DNA of 64,000 nt from UMGS1696 sp045643285. Its GTDB lineage: Bacteria > Bacillota > Clostridia > Oscillospirales > CAG-272. The position numbers and the translations under genes were made by a program. Below, one piece after another: positions 8,354-16,468 of the stretch. The notes beneath the pieces are model-generated. The model was not told the origin of the DNA, made no database searches, and saw nothing but the letters and a program-made list of their open reading frames with translations. The DNA is taken from positions 1 to 64,000 of the forward strand of contig JAZUKN010000028.1 in the NCBI GenBank assembly GCA_045643285.1. The letters run 5' to 3'. Every line of letters begins with the position of its first letter. The first letter of the stretch is position 1.

Positions 8354-9208
8354 TCAGTTGTTGAGCGGCTGTACTTCGATAGCTTCGTCCATGAGAGCGT
8401 TGAAGTCTGCAACTGTCATCTTTGAAAGAACATTGTCGATAGCTTCCTTGAGAACGGTGTTGCCCTTCATGACGGAAACGCCTATATTGATTTCGCCTTC
8501 GTCAACGTCGAAATCGTCGTCAGAGTTCGTGAAGTCAAGGAGCTTCATGTCAGGATATACAGCGCACGCGCCCATAGCGGTCGGCATATCTGTGCAGATG
8601 AAGTCAACTGTATCTGTTTCAAGAGCCATGAGCATTGCAGGAGCAGTTTCGGAAGCAGTCTGGATCTTTGCGCCGTTTATCTGAGGCAGGCAGGAGTCGT
8701 ACCATATCGTCTCGATCTGAGCCGTGCAGGTACCGCCTGCGAGATCGGATATTCCCTTTGCGTCAGCAAACTTGCCGTCAGCCTTTGTAAGGCAAACAAT
8801 GGACGCATAGTAGTAAGGACCTGCAAAGTCGACCTGCTTGCTACGTTCTTCGGTCATGGACTGACCTGCGATTACTGCGTCATATATACCTGTCTGAACA
8901 CCGGGAACGAGACTGTCCCAGTCAGCACGGATAACTTCGAGCTTCCAGCCGTTTTCTTCGCAGATCTTCTTTGCGATCATAACATCGTATCCGTTTGCAT
9001 ATTCGCCGGGAGCGTTGGAAATCTCAACAGCGCCGTTTGAGTCATCTGCCTGTGTCCAGTTGTACGGAGCGTAAGCACATTCGAGAGCGATCGTAAGTAC
9101 GCCGTCTTCAACGCCTGTTGCCGGTCCTTTTGAGCAGGACGTGAAGCAAAGTGCGAGCATTACTGCGGAGAGTACGAGTGCAAGGATCGAAACAATAGTC
9201 TTTTTCAT
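8354..9208 (-). CDS. Polar amino-acid ABC transporter, substrate-binding lipoprotein
   Basis: A 284-residue extracellular binding protein. It starts with a lipoprotein signal peptide whose lipobox ends at Cys25 (FTSC), so it should be tethered to the outer face of the membrane. The family 3 solute-binding fold is recognisable, including YDVMIAKKICEENGW and the hinge region with TEERSKQVDFAGPYY. The ATG at 9208 follows AAAGGAAG; a longer reading to 9316 would run into the regulatory leader. Control by the lysine riboswitch just upstream points to lysine or a related cationic amino acid. Confidence 0.92.
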   Translation of the reverse strand: MKKTIVSILALVLSAVMLALCFTSCSKGPATGVEDGVLTIALECAYAPYNWTQADDSNGAVEISNAPGEYANGYDVMIAKKICEENGWKLEVIRADWDSLVPGVQTGIYDAVIAGQSMTEERSKQVDFAGPYYYASIVCLTKADGKFADAKGISDLAGGTCTAQIETIWYDSCLPQINGAKIQTASETAPAMLMALETDTVDFICTDMPTAMGACAVYPDMKLLDFTNSDDDFDVDEGEINIGVSVMKGNTVLKEAIDNVLSKMTVADFNALMDEAIEVQPLNN

Positions 9209-9247
9209 GGTGATTCTTCCTTTCGGATAATAAATTATCATAATTTC

Positions 9248-9285
9248 AAAAGAAAAGATGTCCGTCGGGAGAACGACGAACATCT
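9248..9285 (-). terminator. Riboswitch-controlled intrinsic terminator
   Basis: On the minus strand AGATGTTCGTCG pairs with CGACGGACATCT (plus-strand arms 9256-9267 and 9274-9285), followed by TTTCTTTT. It lies between the lysine aptamer and the first gene, the expected place for transcriptional control. Confidence 0.88.
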
Positions 9286-9302
9286 GAAAATACAGACATA
9301 AA

Positions 9303-9464
9303 CCGCAGCTCTCCACATTCGTGACAGTCCGTACGGTATTCCCGCACAGCCCAGTCGAGATCCGGAAAATCTCGCTTCGGCGGTAAAGCCTCCCTGTCCG
9401 TCAACATCCTATCCGACGGGATTTTAACGACGGACGCTTCTTCTTGTGCCGCGCCTCTGCTCTT
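9303..9464 (-). promoter_or_regulatory. Lysine riboswitch (L box)
   Basis: Read on the minus strand, the leader shows the conserved blocks of the lysine aptamer in order: AGAGGCGCGG near the 5' end, GCCGAAGCGAGA in the middle, GGGCTG then CTGTCA, and TGGAGAGCT at the 3' end before the closing strand CTGCGG. A terminator follows within about 20 bases. In this class lysine binding favours termination, so the downstream importer should be made when lysine is scarce. A 79-codon open frame over the same bases is not a gene. Confidence 0.9.
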
Positions 9465-9475
9465 TTGTTGTTGAT

Positions 9476-9504
9476 ATTGTATCACGTATTTTGCGAAAAT
9501 GCAA
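9476..9504 (-). promoter_or_regulatory. Promoter of the lysine-regulated transporter operon
   Basis: TTGCAT (plus 9499-9504) and TACAAT (9476-9481) are separated by 17 bp on the minus strand. The expected start falls a few bases before the riboswitch. Confidence 0.75.
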
Positions 9505-9578
9505 TAGTATTTAGAAAATTTTTCGCCGAAATATACGTATTTTTTTATAAAATATTAGCAAAAGTGAATAAAAATGCG

Positions 9579-11408
9579 TTATTTTGCAGAGATCTTCTCA
9601 ATCAGCTCGTCGGGTGAAAGTAAATTTGCGTCTATTCTCCTCATGGCAAGAAGCGACTGGTCAAGCCCTTTGATGAGCTTGTGGACTCCCGTTCTCGTCG
9701 AAAGTGTAACGCGGATCCCTTCTTCCTTGACGATTCGCTGAACGTTGTCGTTGTAATACCCTTCGGGATATGCAAGGACGAATATTTCTTCTCCGGTTAT
9801 TTTTGAAAGCTGTTCTCTGCTTTTTTGTATATCTTTACGAATAGCGGAAATATATTCGTCTTCGCTCTCTCCGTCGAGCTGCTTCATTGTTGTCCGAGCG
9901 TCGTCCCCCTCGAAAACGGGACTCATGTGCATATCATAAGTATGGCTCTGAATGTCGATTATGCCGGAATCTGTCATTTCGCGTATTTGTTCTGCACCGA
10001 AATGAGGATTGATCGGCTTTCCGGTGTCCTTGTACGTGTCTTTGCCGACCGAACAACCGATCGTGAAGATCGTGGCTTTCATTCCGTATTTCGATAAAAC
10101 GGGATAAGCGTATTCATAATTGGAATAATATCCGTCGTCGAATGTAATAATAATCGGATTTTCGGGAAGCTCTACACCGTATTTTACATAATTCTCGGCG
10201 TCGGTAAACGAAATAGCAGTGAAACCATATTCGGCGAGCACTTTGATCTGTGCTTCAAAATCTGACGGCGTGATTATCATTTCGTTTCCGTTAGTCTCGG
10301 GCGCAAGATGATGATACATCAGAATCGGAACATCGGCGGTGTAATCATTTAAGTCAAGTGACGTGGCTGAGAAGTAGTTTTCAAAGTATTCGTCAGCTTC
10401 TTCGGGAGAAACATAATGCCCGAAGTCGTCGGGAATATAGAACGAATCATCCTCGAACATCCGCGCCGCCATCATGTAGCCTACATTGTTGCGGAAGTGC
10501 GTGCCGTCGTAGTAATAGCGCGGCTCAAAGCTGACGGAAGTATAGGAAAAGTCCCACAGTCCCGTTATTTTCGCACATTCGGAATAGAATTTTATAACGT
10601 CTTCTTCTCTGAAAACGTCCATATATTCGGAGTATACCGGACCTGCGACGACGTAGAGTGTAACGCCGTTTTCATCGCACTTTTCGTTGATTCGCTTAAG
10701 TGTTTCGACCGTTTCCGTGATATACGGCATTGTGTAGTTTCCGTCGGGATAATCGGTGAAAACGGGATAAGCTTCGTAAAATGTTTCAATATCAGAGATC
10801 GGCTCAATATCGCGGCGGCGTTTGTCATACGAGCCTGTTTCTTCGTCAAAAATACAGTACGAATGAGACAGATACGTCCGCTGTTTCATATATTTGAGCT
10901 TTTTCTGACCGTACTCGGGATTAGCGAATAGAAAACGTGTATAATACTCTATCTCGGACGATCCGTCGAGCTTTGCCGGCATACAGTGTGTGTACTCGTT
11001 CGCTTCGTCATTGTAATATATGGCGTTGTCGATGTAGAGATTGAAGATAATATTCTTCGCGCCGTAGTTGTCGATGATGTAGTTTATCATCTGTTCTGAG
11101 TCGAGCATATCGGCACCGTAGACGATAGTGTTGTAGAACTTCGCGTCGAGGTATTCGTTGAACGCATCGACAGGAAAAGACGAAGTCGAAGAACATCCGA
11201 CGATATACGAGTCGAATCTGTCGTGGTACTTGTCAAGATAAGAAAACTTTGCAGTTCGCGGATTATTCGTAATGTCGTACGACCACCATTCAAGCACGGG
11301 ATCACCGAACACGCCGAACGGGTCTGTTATCACGTTGAACGCGCATATTCCGAGTGCTATAACAAGAGCGGTCACAAAAAAGAGGATCAGCCATTTTTTT
11401 GAATTCAT
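9579..11408 (-). CDS. Membrane-anchored SGNH/DltD-like protein fused to a polysaccharide deacetylase
   Basis: 609 residues in three parts. An N-terminal transmembrane segment (about 7-27) puts the rest outside the cell. Residues about 60-335 resemble the DltD/AlgJ-like SGNH fold, with the candidate nucleophile Ser in GCSSTS (72-77) and DGTHFRN toward its end. Residues about 355-605 form a NodB-type polysaccharide deacetylase with MYHH (about 363), TFDDGYY (about 420) and the metal-site HTYDMH. It is the last gene of the dlt-like operon. The fusion suggests coupled O-acyl transfer and N- or O-deacylation of a surface glycopolymer; that role is inferred. Confidence 0.8.
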   Translation of the reverse strand: MNSKKWLILFFVTALVIALGICAFNVITDPFGVFGDPVLEWWSYDITNNPRTAKFSYLDKYHDRFDSYIVGCSSTSSFPVDAFNEYLDAKFYNTIVYGADMLDSEQMINYIIDNYGAKNIIFNLYIDNAIYYNDEANEYTHCMPAKLDGSSEIEYYTRFLFANPEYGQKKLKYMKQRTYLSHSYCIFDEETGSYDKRRRDIEPISDIETFYEAYPVFTDYPDGNYTMPYITETVETLKRINEKCDENGVTLYVVAGPVYSEYMDVFREEDVIKFYSECAKITGLWDFSYTSVSFEPRYYYDGTHFRNNVGYMMAARMFEDDSFYIPDDFGHYVSPEEADEYFENYFSATSLDLNDYTADVPILMYHHLAPETNGNEMIITPSDFEAQIKVLAEYGFTAISFTDAENYVKYGVELPENPIIITFDDGYYSNYEYAYPVLSKYGMKATIFTIGCSVGKDTYKDTGKPINPHFGAEQIREMTDSGIIDIQSHTYDMHMSPVFEGDDARTTMKQLDGESEDEYISAIRKDIQKSREQLSKITGEEIFVLAYPEGYYNDNVQRIVKEEGIRVTLSTRTGVHKLIKGLDQSLLAMRRIDANLLSPDELIEKISAK

Positions 11409-11422
11409 CAGTGCCGCCCTCC

Positions 11423-13000
11423 TTAGAACGCTTTATAAATGAACTCGGAGGAAATATATCCGCCGCGCATTATACCGAAAAATACGATAAGAAGCATCAG
11501 AACCGTCATAGCACCCCACTGTACAAAACCGTTCTTATTTGAGAGAGCTTCGATTACAGAGCCGCGTTTTTCTTCGTAAAATTCCACTGCGTGCATGAAT
11601 ACCGTGCAGGCAAAAACGATGATCAAATCCGTGAGCGTCAAACCGAAAGTAAGCAGAGTTCCGTCAAAGAGATTACCGGGGGCAAAAGTCGACGGCATGA
11701 ACGTGTTGATAATGAGCCAGATTGCAGTCAGAAGACGCGGCGACTTTGTTATGTAACGCCCGATAAAGACGATAAAGCAGGTGCGGATCGTCTGGAAGAA
11801 GTGCCACAGGCGGCAGTCTTCGTTGATTTTCAGCTTTGTTTTCAGCGTATTATACGGACCTGCGAGCAACAGCGACGACGTGATGATGATTCCGTTATAA
11901 AAACCGAACGCGATATAGCGGAAGTTCGCGCCGTGCCAGATCCCGATGATAAGATAAACGATGAACGTTGCGGCTGAGGTCGCAAAAATCTTCCCTGCCT
12001 TTCCGCCGAGCTTTTCGCGCGCCCATTTACCGAGCCGTCCGAACGGTTTTGAGAGAGAGAGCGGATAGAAAACGTAGTCCCTCATCCAGCCGCCGAGAGT
12101 AATATGCCAGCGTCTCCAATAATCTGTGAGAGAACGGGAGAACAGCGGACGGCGGAAGTTTTCCTCAAGCTCGATCCCGAGCAGTCTTGCCGCTCCGACT
12201 GTTATATCAATACCGCCGGAGAAATCGCAGTAGAGGTTGATACAATACATCAGAATGGAAAATGCGATAACAGAGCCGCTGTGAGTCCAGTATTCTGCGA
12301 AGAACGACGATACAACAACCGCGGCACGGTCCGCGATGACCATTTTCTTGAAGTAACCCCACATAATAATGAGGATGCCGTCGCGGATGTTGTCAGTGTT
12401 AAAAGGATGATATTCGGTAAGCTGAGTACCGAGTCTGTCGTATCGGCTGATAGGACCTTCGACCATTTGCGGAAAGAAAGACGTGAACAGCGAGAATTTT
12501 GCTATATTGTGCTGTGCCGGATACTTTCCGCGGTACATATCAATGACGTATCCCGTCGACTGGAAAATATAGAACGACACACCAAGTGGAAGAACGAAAT
12601 CGGGTACGGTTATGTTCGCCCGAACGCCGAAAAGACCGACGAGGTTAAATACTGTCTCGACGGTAAATCCGAGATATTTGAGCATGAAAAGCATACCGAA
12701 ATTCAGCACAAGCGTTACGGCAACAACAGCTTTTCTCTCTTTTTTGTTCTTCTCAAGTGCCGCTTTGTCGGTTTTATCTATTGTCTTCTTTTGAGCGTTC
12801 ATTCGCTCTAAAAGAAGCCCTGCTCCCCAAGTCGTCAGCGTTGTGAAAACAAGATAACCGACTGTTCTGAAGCCGCCGAAGCAGTAAAAAGCGATGTTTG
12901 CGAGCAGGAGAAGGATCCACTGTGTTTTTTTCGGCACGAGATAGTATAATACTACCGTGACGATAAGAAACGCGACAAACTCAAATGAAATAAAGTTCAT
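11423..13000 (-). CDS. MBOAT family O-acyltransferase (DltB/AlgI-like)
   Basis: A 525-residue polytopic membrane enzyme with about 10-12 hydrophobic segments. It has the MBOAT hallmarks: DYWRRWHITL (about 293-302) and the invariant His in GIWHGANF (about 355). The family moves acyl groups from a cytoplasmic donor across the membrane onto extracellular polymers. The neighbouring carrier protein and adenylating ligase make a thioester-bound acyl or aminoacyl group the probable donor, as in D-alanylation of teichoic acids. It starts 3 bp after the carrier gene and precedes the SGNH-deacetylase by 14 bp. Confidence 0.9.
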   Translation of the reverse strand: MNFISFEFVAFLIVTVVLYYLVPKKTQWILLLLANIAFYCFGGFRTVGYLVFTTLTTWGAGLLLERMNAQKKTIDKTDKAALEKNKKERKAVVAVTLVLNFGMLFMLKYLGFTVETVFNLVGLFGVRANITVPDFVLPLGVSFYIFQSTGYVIDMYRGKYPAQHNIAKFSLFTSFFPQMVEGPISRYDRLGTQLTEYHPFNTDNIRDGILIIMWGYFKKMVIADRAAVVVSSFFAEYWTHSGSVIAFSILMYCINLYCDFSGGIDITVGAARLLGIELEENFRRPLFSRSLTDYWRRWHITLGGWMRDYVFYPLSLSKPFGRLGKWAREKLGGKAGKIFATSAATFIVYLIIGIWHGANFRYIAFGFYNGIIITSSLLLAGPYNTLKTKLKINEDCRLWHFFQTIRTCFIVFIGRYITKSPRLLTAIWLIINTFMPSTFAPGNLFDGTLLTFGLTLTDLIIVFACTVFMHAVEFYEEKRGSVIEALSNKNGFVQWGAMTVLMLLIVFFGIMRGGYISSEFIYKAF

Positions 13001-13003
13001 TTA

Positions 13004-13240
13004 TTATTCCTGTTTAGCTTTGATAAGTCCGAGAATTGCCTCGGCGGAATTGAAGTTTTCGGGAAGCAGATCGTCGACGGATATTTCAACGTCGAACTGA
13101 ACCATTATTTCATTGACAATTGAAACTATGTCGAGCGATTCGAGAATACCGTCGTCGATGAGAGCCTGTTCAGCTTCAAAATCAACTCCAGGAACGATGT
13201 CTTCAAGTATTGCGATTAGTTTTTTCATGTCTTCGTTCAT
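13004..13240 (-). CDS. Acyl/aminoacyl carrier protein (DltC-like)
   Basis: A 78-residue acidic four-helix carrier protein. The phosphopantetheine attachment Ser is Ser35 in ILESLDIVS, the DltC/acyl-carrier signature. It should accept the group activated by the ligase encoded two genes upstream and hand it to the MBOAT enzyme. It is packed between the GNAT gene (1 bp) and the MBOAT gene (3 bp). Confidence 0.88.
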   Translation of the reverse strand: MNEDMKKLIAILEDIVPGVDFEAEQALIDDGILESLDIVSIVNEIMVQFDVEISVDDLLPENFNSAEAILGLIKAKQE

Positions 13241-13241
13241 T

Positions 13242-14027
13242 TTATTTTACCTCACTTTGTTTTATTAAAACCGTTGATTTCATTCCGTCGGGCAAGTACC
13301 CGTTTTTTTCATATACACGCCGTGCGTCTGTGTAATCTTCGCGCACCCACACACGGGCGCGTCCTTTTTTGTCTGAAAGGTACGATTTCACGAGAGACGA
13401 CGCTATTCCCTGTCCTCTATAGCTTTCGTCGACTGCAAGATGACGTATCTCAGTAGTTGCTTTGTCATTTTTCAGGTGAAGCAGACCGACGAACTTTCCG
13501 CCGTCACGGTAAACGAGAAAATATCCGTTATGAATATCATCATCAAGAACACCCCTTGACGGCAGGCAACCGGTCCGTCGGTCAAAGGATTTATAAAGCA
13601 AGTCCGCTATTTCGTCCGAATCTGTTTCAATCGCAACGGAAATATGTTCGTCGGAATACTCCGTCGGCTCTGCGAGTTTCATGAGTCTTACACGGGAGAA
13701 CAGTTTTGTCATTCCGTTGTTTTCAAACCGTTCGGCGACTTTTTTCAGCCCTTCGTCTCGGTCTCTGAACGGAATTTCGATCACTGTGTTTTCGAGAATC
13801 GAATCAATCACAGAATCGGGTGAGTCAAGATAGAAATACAAGATCGCGTAACCGTCGCGCTGTTTTATGATATACAGACCACCGTCGTAATCATGAATAT
13901 AAAGCGTCCCTGCATTGATCTCGGCATCGTATGACTGCCTGTCGATAAAGCAATTCGTTACGGTAGTTCTTCCGAAATGACGCGAAATTGCTTCCGATAA
14001 TACGGCATAATCAGTTATTTTTTTCAT
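13242..14027 (-). CDS. GNAT family acetyltransferase inside the dlt-like operon
   Basis: 261 residues. The C-terminal half is a clear GNAT domain with an acetyl-CoA motif (ESYRGQGIASSL, about 201-212) and the terminal signature ARRVYEKNGYLP. The N-terminal half (1-125) has no obvious cofactor motif and may be a degenerate second GNAT lobe. Its start overlaps the 3' end of the ligase gene by 17 bp, implying translational coupling. Such a gene is not part of the classical dlt operon. It might acylate the carried amino acid or the polymer precursor; the acceptor is unknown. Confidence 0.8.
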   Translation of the reverse strand: MKKITDYAVLSEAISRHFGRTTVTNCFIDRQSYDAEINAGTLYIHDYDGGLYIIKQRDGYAILYFYLDSPDSVIDSILENTVIEIPFRDRDEGLKKVAERFENNGMTKLFSRVRLMKLAEPTEYSDEHISVAIETDSDEIADLLYKSFDRRTGCLPSRGVLDDDIHNGYFLVYRDGGKFVGLLHLKNDKATTEIRHLAVDESYRGQGIASSLVKSYLSDKKGRARVWVREDYTDARRVYEKNGYLPDGMKSTVLIKQSEVK

Positions 14028-15546
14028 CTTCGTATTCTTGTTTTAGCTTCACTCTGTCGATTTTTCCGTTCGCGTTCGACGGCATACGCTTGTACACGCG
14101 CCAAACGTTCGGAAGCATATATTTCGGCAGGCGGTTCTTTACGGCTGTGGTGAGATATGCCGCATCAGTATCATTTGAGCCGATCTCGACACAGCAGACG
14201 ATGAAGTCGTTTTCTTTATCAAAGAAGCATACAGCCGAATCAACGTTTTCAACCGCACCGACTGCAGTTTCGATCTCGCCAAGCTCTATCCTGTAGCCCA
14301 TGTGCTTGATCTGACCGTCGCGTCTGCAAAGATAGACGATATTTCCGTCTCCGTCAAGACGTCCGATGTCACCGGTTCTGTAAATTCTGTCGGGATAGTA
14401 CGGATTCATGGGATTCTGCACAAACGCCGCGTCGGTCTTTTCTTTATCGGCAAAGTATCCGAGCGCAAGTCCTGCGCCGCGAACACATATCTCACCGGGT
14501 TCACCGTCGGGAACGGGCTTCATATCGTCATCAAGAAGCATGATTTCCATATTTCTACACGCCTTGCCGATCGGGATAGTTTCACCGTCGGCGTAATCGC
14601 GTGTGAGCGGAAAAGCGGTACAGTCTACCGTTACTTCGGTCGGGCCGTAGAGATTTATGATCTGTACATCGGGAATTGCTTTTTTCCAGATATTAACGTG
14701 ACGCGCCTGCAGAGCCTCTCCGCCGAGGATGATTTTTGACACGGTTTCGGGGATTTTCTTCTCAAATACGCCCGAATCAGCCGCGAGACGGAATGCCGAC
14801 GTTGCCCAGATTAGAGTGTTCACGCCGTGAGATAGAATATCGTCAACGAGAAGCATCGGGAACATAAAATCTTTTTTTGGGAGAATGTATGTTGTGCAAC
14901 CGTTACGAAGAGTCTGATAAATGTCCTTTACTGACAAGTCGAAATAGAACGGAGCTTGATTTCCCATAGCGTTCTCGGATGTAATCTTGCAATAATCCGC
15001 CATCCATTCGGTAAAGTCGATCAGAGAACGATGTGAGATGAGTATCCCTTTCGGCTTTCCTGTCGAGCCTGACGTAAAGATCATATATGCAGGATCAATA
15101 TCGAGAACTTTTTCTCGTCTTTCGGTGAGAAGTGCGGCGTTTTCTTCGGTCTTTTCAGACTTTTCGGTACAGACCGTCGGAGCAAATGACGAGAGTTTTT
15201 CAGCGAGCTTCGTGTCTTTTTCGGAATACAGTATAGCTGCCGGTTTTATCTCCGAAAGGATATCTTCCATTCGATCCGCAGGCATACGGTTATCAATCGG
15301 AACGTATGCGCATCCGGCTCCAAGTGCGCCGAAAAATCCGGCAAGAGTAACGGCAGTTCGGTCAACAAGAACAGCGATTCTCTCACGTACACCTACACCC
15401 ATTTCTATAAGCTCAGTACCGATACTGCGTGATGAAGAATGAAGCTCGGAAAAAGAATAGCTTTTCGTGCTGTCGGCAAATGCTGTTTTATCGGGATACA
15501 GTGACGCCGAATGTTCAAGATATTCAAGCGCGTTTATGATCTGCAT
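14011..15546 (-). CDS. DltA-like adenylating ligase for a carrier protein
   Basis: A 511-residue ANL-superfamily enzyme that activates a carboxylic or amino acid with ATP and loads it on a carrier protein. The core motifs are intact: TSGSTGKPKG (158-167), NQAPFYFDLSVKD (196-208, very like DltA), NLYGPTEVT (298-306), YRTGD (389-393) and the catalytic Lys in NGKIDR (about 493-498). It opens the operon ahead of GNAT, carrier, MBOAT and SGNH-deacetylase genes. D-alanine is the default guess from the DltA resemblance, but the substrate pocket differs enough that another amino acid is possible. Confidence 0.85.
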   Translation of the reverse strand: MQIINALEYLEHSASLYPDKTAFADSTKSYSFSELHSSSRSIGTELIEMGVGVRERIAVLVDRTAVTLAGFFGALGAGCAYVPIDNRMPADRMEDILSEIKPAAILYSEKDTKLAEKLSSFAPTVCTEKSEKTEENAALLTERREKVLDIDPAYMIFTSGSTGKPKGILISHRSLIDFTEWMADYCKITSENAMGNQAPFYFDLSVKDIYQTLRNGCTTYILPKKDFMFPMLLVDDILSHGVNTLIWATSAFRLAADSGVFEKKIPETVSKIILGGEALQARHVNIWKKAIPDVQIINLYGPTEVTVDCTAFPLTRDYADGETIPIGKACRNMEIMLLDDDMKPVPDGEPGEICVRGAGLALGYFADKEKTDAAFVQNPMNPYYPDRIYRTGDIGRLDGDGNIVYLCRRDGQIKHMGYRIELGEIETAVGAVENVDSAVCFFDKENDFIVCCVEIGSNDTDAAYLTTAVKNRLPKYMLPNVWRVYKRMPSNANGKIDRVKLKQEYEDEKNN

Positions 15547-15581
15547 TATTTCGCTCCGTAATATTTACTTTATGACAAATT

Positions 15582-15610
15582 ATTATATCATAATCCGTCA
15601 GAATTGTCAA
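15582..15610 (-). promoter_or_regulatory. Perfect-consensus promoter of the dlt-like operon
   Basis: TTGACA (plus 15605-15610) and TATAAT (15582-15587) stand 17 bp apart on the minus strand, 36 bp before the ligase start codon. It is an exact match to the vegetative consensus, so the operon is probably expressed strongly unless repressed. Confidence 0.88.
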
Positions 15611-15624
15611 TGTTCGGAATGTGC

Positions 15625-15661
15625 CTAAAAGAAAAATGCCGCCATATTTCAGGCAGCATTT
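15625..15661 (-). terminator. Intrinsic terminator of the pro operon
   Basis: On the minus strand AAATGCTGCC pairs with GGCGGCATTT (10 bp, one wobble; plus arms 15634-15643 and 15652-15661), followed by TTCTTTT. It ends the proB-proA-proC-GNAT-YwaF transcript just upstream of the dlt-like promoter. Confidence 0.87.
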
Positions 15662-15668
15662 ATTGGTT

Positions 15669-16454
15669 TTACGTTTTTTTCTTCTTCCCTATTGCAAACA
15701 GGGCGGTAACAAGCAGCATATACGGAAGAACGATAAGTCCTATAGGCAGTACATAAACGCCCGGGATCGGGATGTATTTATACAGCAGTTCAAGGATCGG
15801 ATTTCCGGCAGGATTCATTGTGTAGAAATAGTTTGCGGAATCAGACACTCCGATGAAGCGGAAGAGATAGTTTATTCCCGTAGTAAAAGCGGTCAGGATA
15901 AAGAAGAAACCGAACGTCGGAAGAACGTCCTTGAACTTCGGGCGGAAAAGATTCAGTCCGGCAAGTATCGGCGTTTCACAGAGGATAACCAGGTGAGTTA
16001 TGTAGTAACCGAGCATTCTCGGCAAGAAGAAGCTGTAACCGTGGAAACCGACTATCGGCATAAGGATCGGGAAAAGTGCGCCGAGTGAGCCGATGAAGAA
16101 ATTCAGTCCGAGGATAAGACGTGAATTTGTCAGAACTCCTATGAATATCAGTATCATATTGATGTTACAGAGATTGAGAGGAAGCTCGTCCCAGAAGTTG
16201 AATGCAGCGAGTCCGCCTTCCACCCGTAAATCCGAATATTCGGGATCGATACCAAGCCAGATTTTGTAAACAAAGAAGAAAATGATCGTCAGTCCGTACA
16301 GAACGGCAACGGCGTTGCGGCGAGTACGTTCGCTCTTTTTGCGAAAAATGAGGATAAACAGGACACAAAACAGAGCTGTCACGCCGAGCATAATGAAGAA
16401 ATTCGCGTTAAACGGTTCTATAATGAATTTGCCGTTCAGCATAATTGAGTCCAC
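15669..16454 (-). CDS. YwaF/TMEM164-like membrane protein
   Basis: 261 residues with six or seven hydrophobic segments. It matches the bacterial YwaF group: FNFWDELPLNLCNINM (about 85-100), then FFIGSLGALFPILMP and PRMLGYYITH. The animal relative TMEM164 is an acyltransferase for ether phospholipids; the bacterial function is not established. It is the last gene of the pro operon and lies next to the dlt-like operon, so an envelope acylation role would fit but is speculative. Confidence 0.75.
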   Translation of the reverse strand: MDSIMLNGKFIIEPFNANFFIMLGVTALFCVLFILIFRKKSERTRRNAVAVLYGLTIIFFFVYKIWLGIDPEYSDLRVEGGLAAFNFWDELPLNLCNINMILIFIGVLTNSRLILGLNFFIGSLGALFPILMPIVGFHGYSFFLPRMLGYYITHLVILCETPILAGLNLFRPKFKDVLPTFGFFFILTAFTTGINYLFRFIGVSDSANYFYTMNPAGNPILELLYKYIPIPGVYVLPIGLIVLPYMLLVTALFAIGKKKKT

Positions 16455-16468
16455 CTTTTATAAAAAAA

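Noticed and set aside
9246..9485. 79-codon minus-strand open frame upstream of the amino-acid transporter
   Set aside because: It lies across the lysine riboswitch and terminator, lacks a family match, and its codons follow RNA structure constraints.
12104..12811. 235-codon plus-strand open frame opposite the MBOAT gene
   Set aside because: An antisense shadow; the minus-strand protein has all the family motifs.
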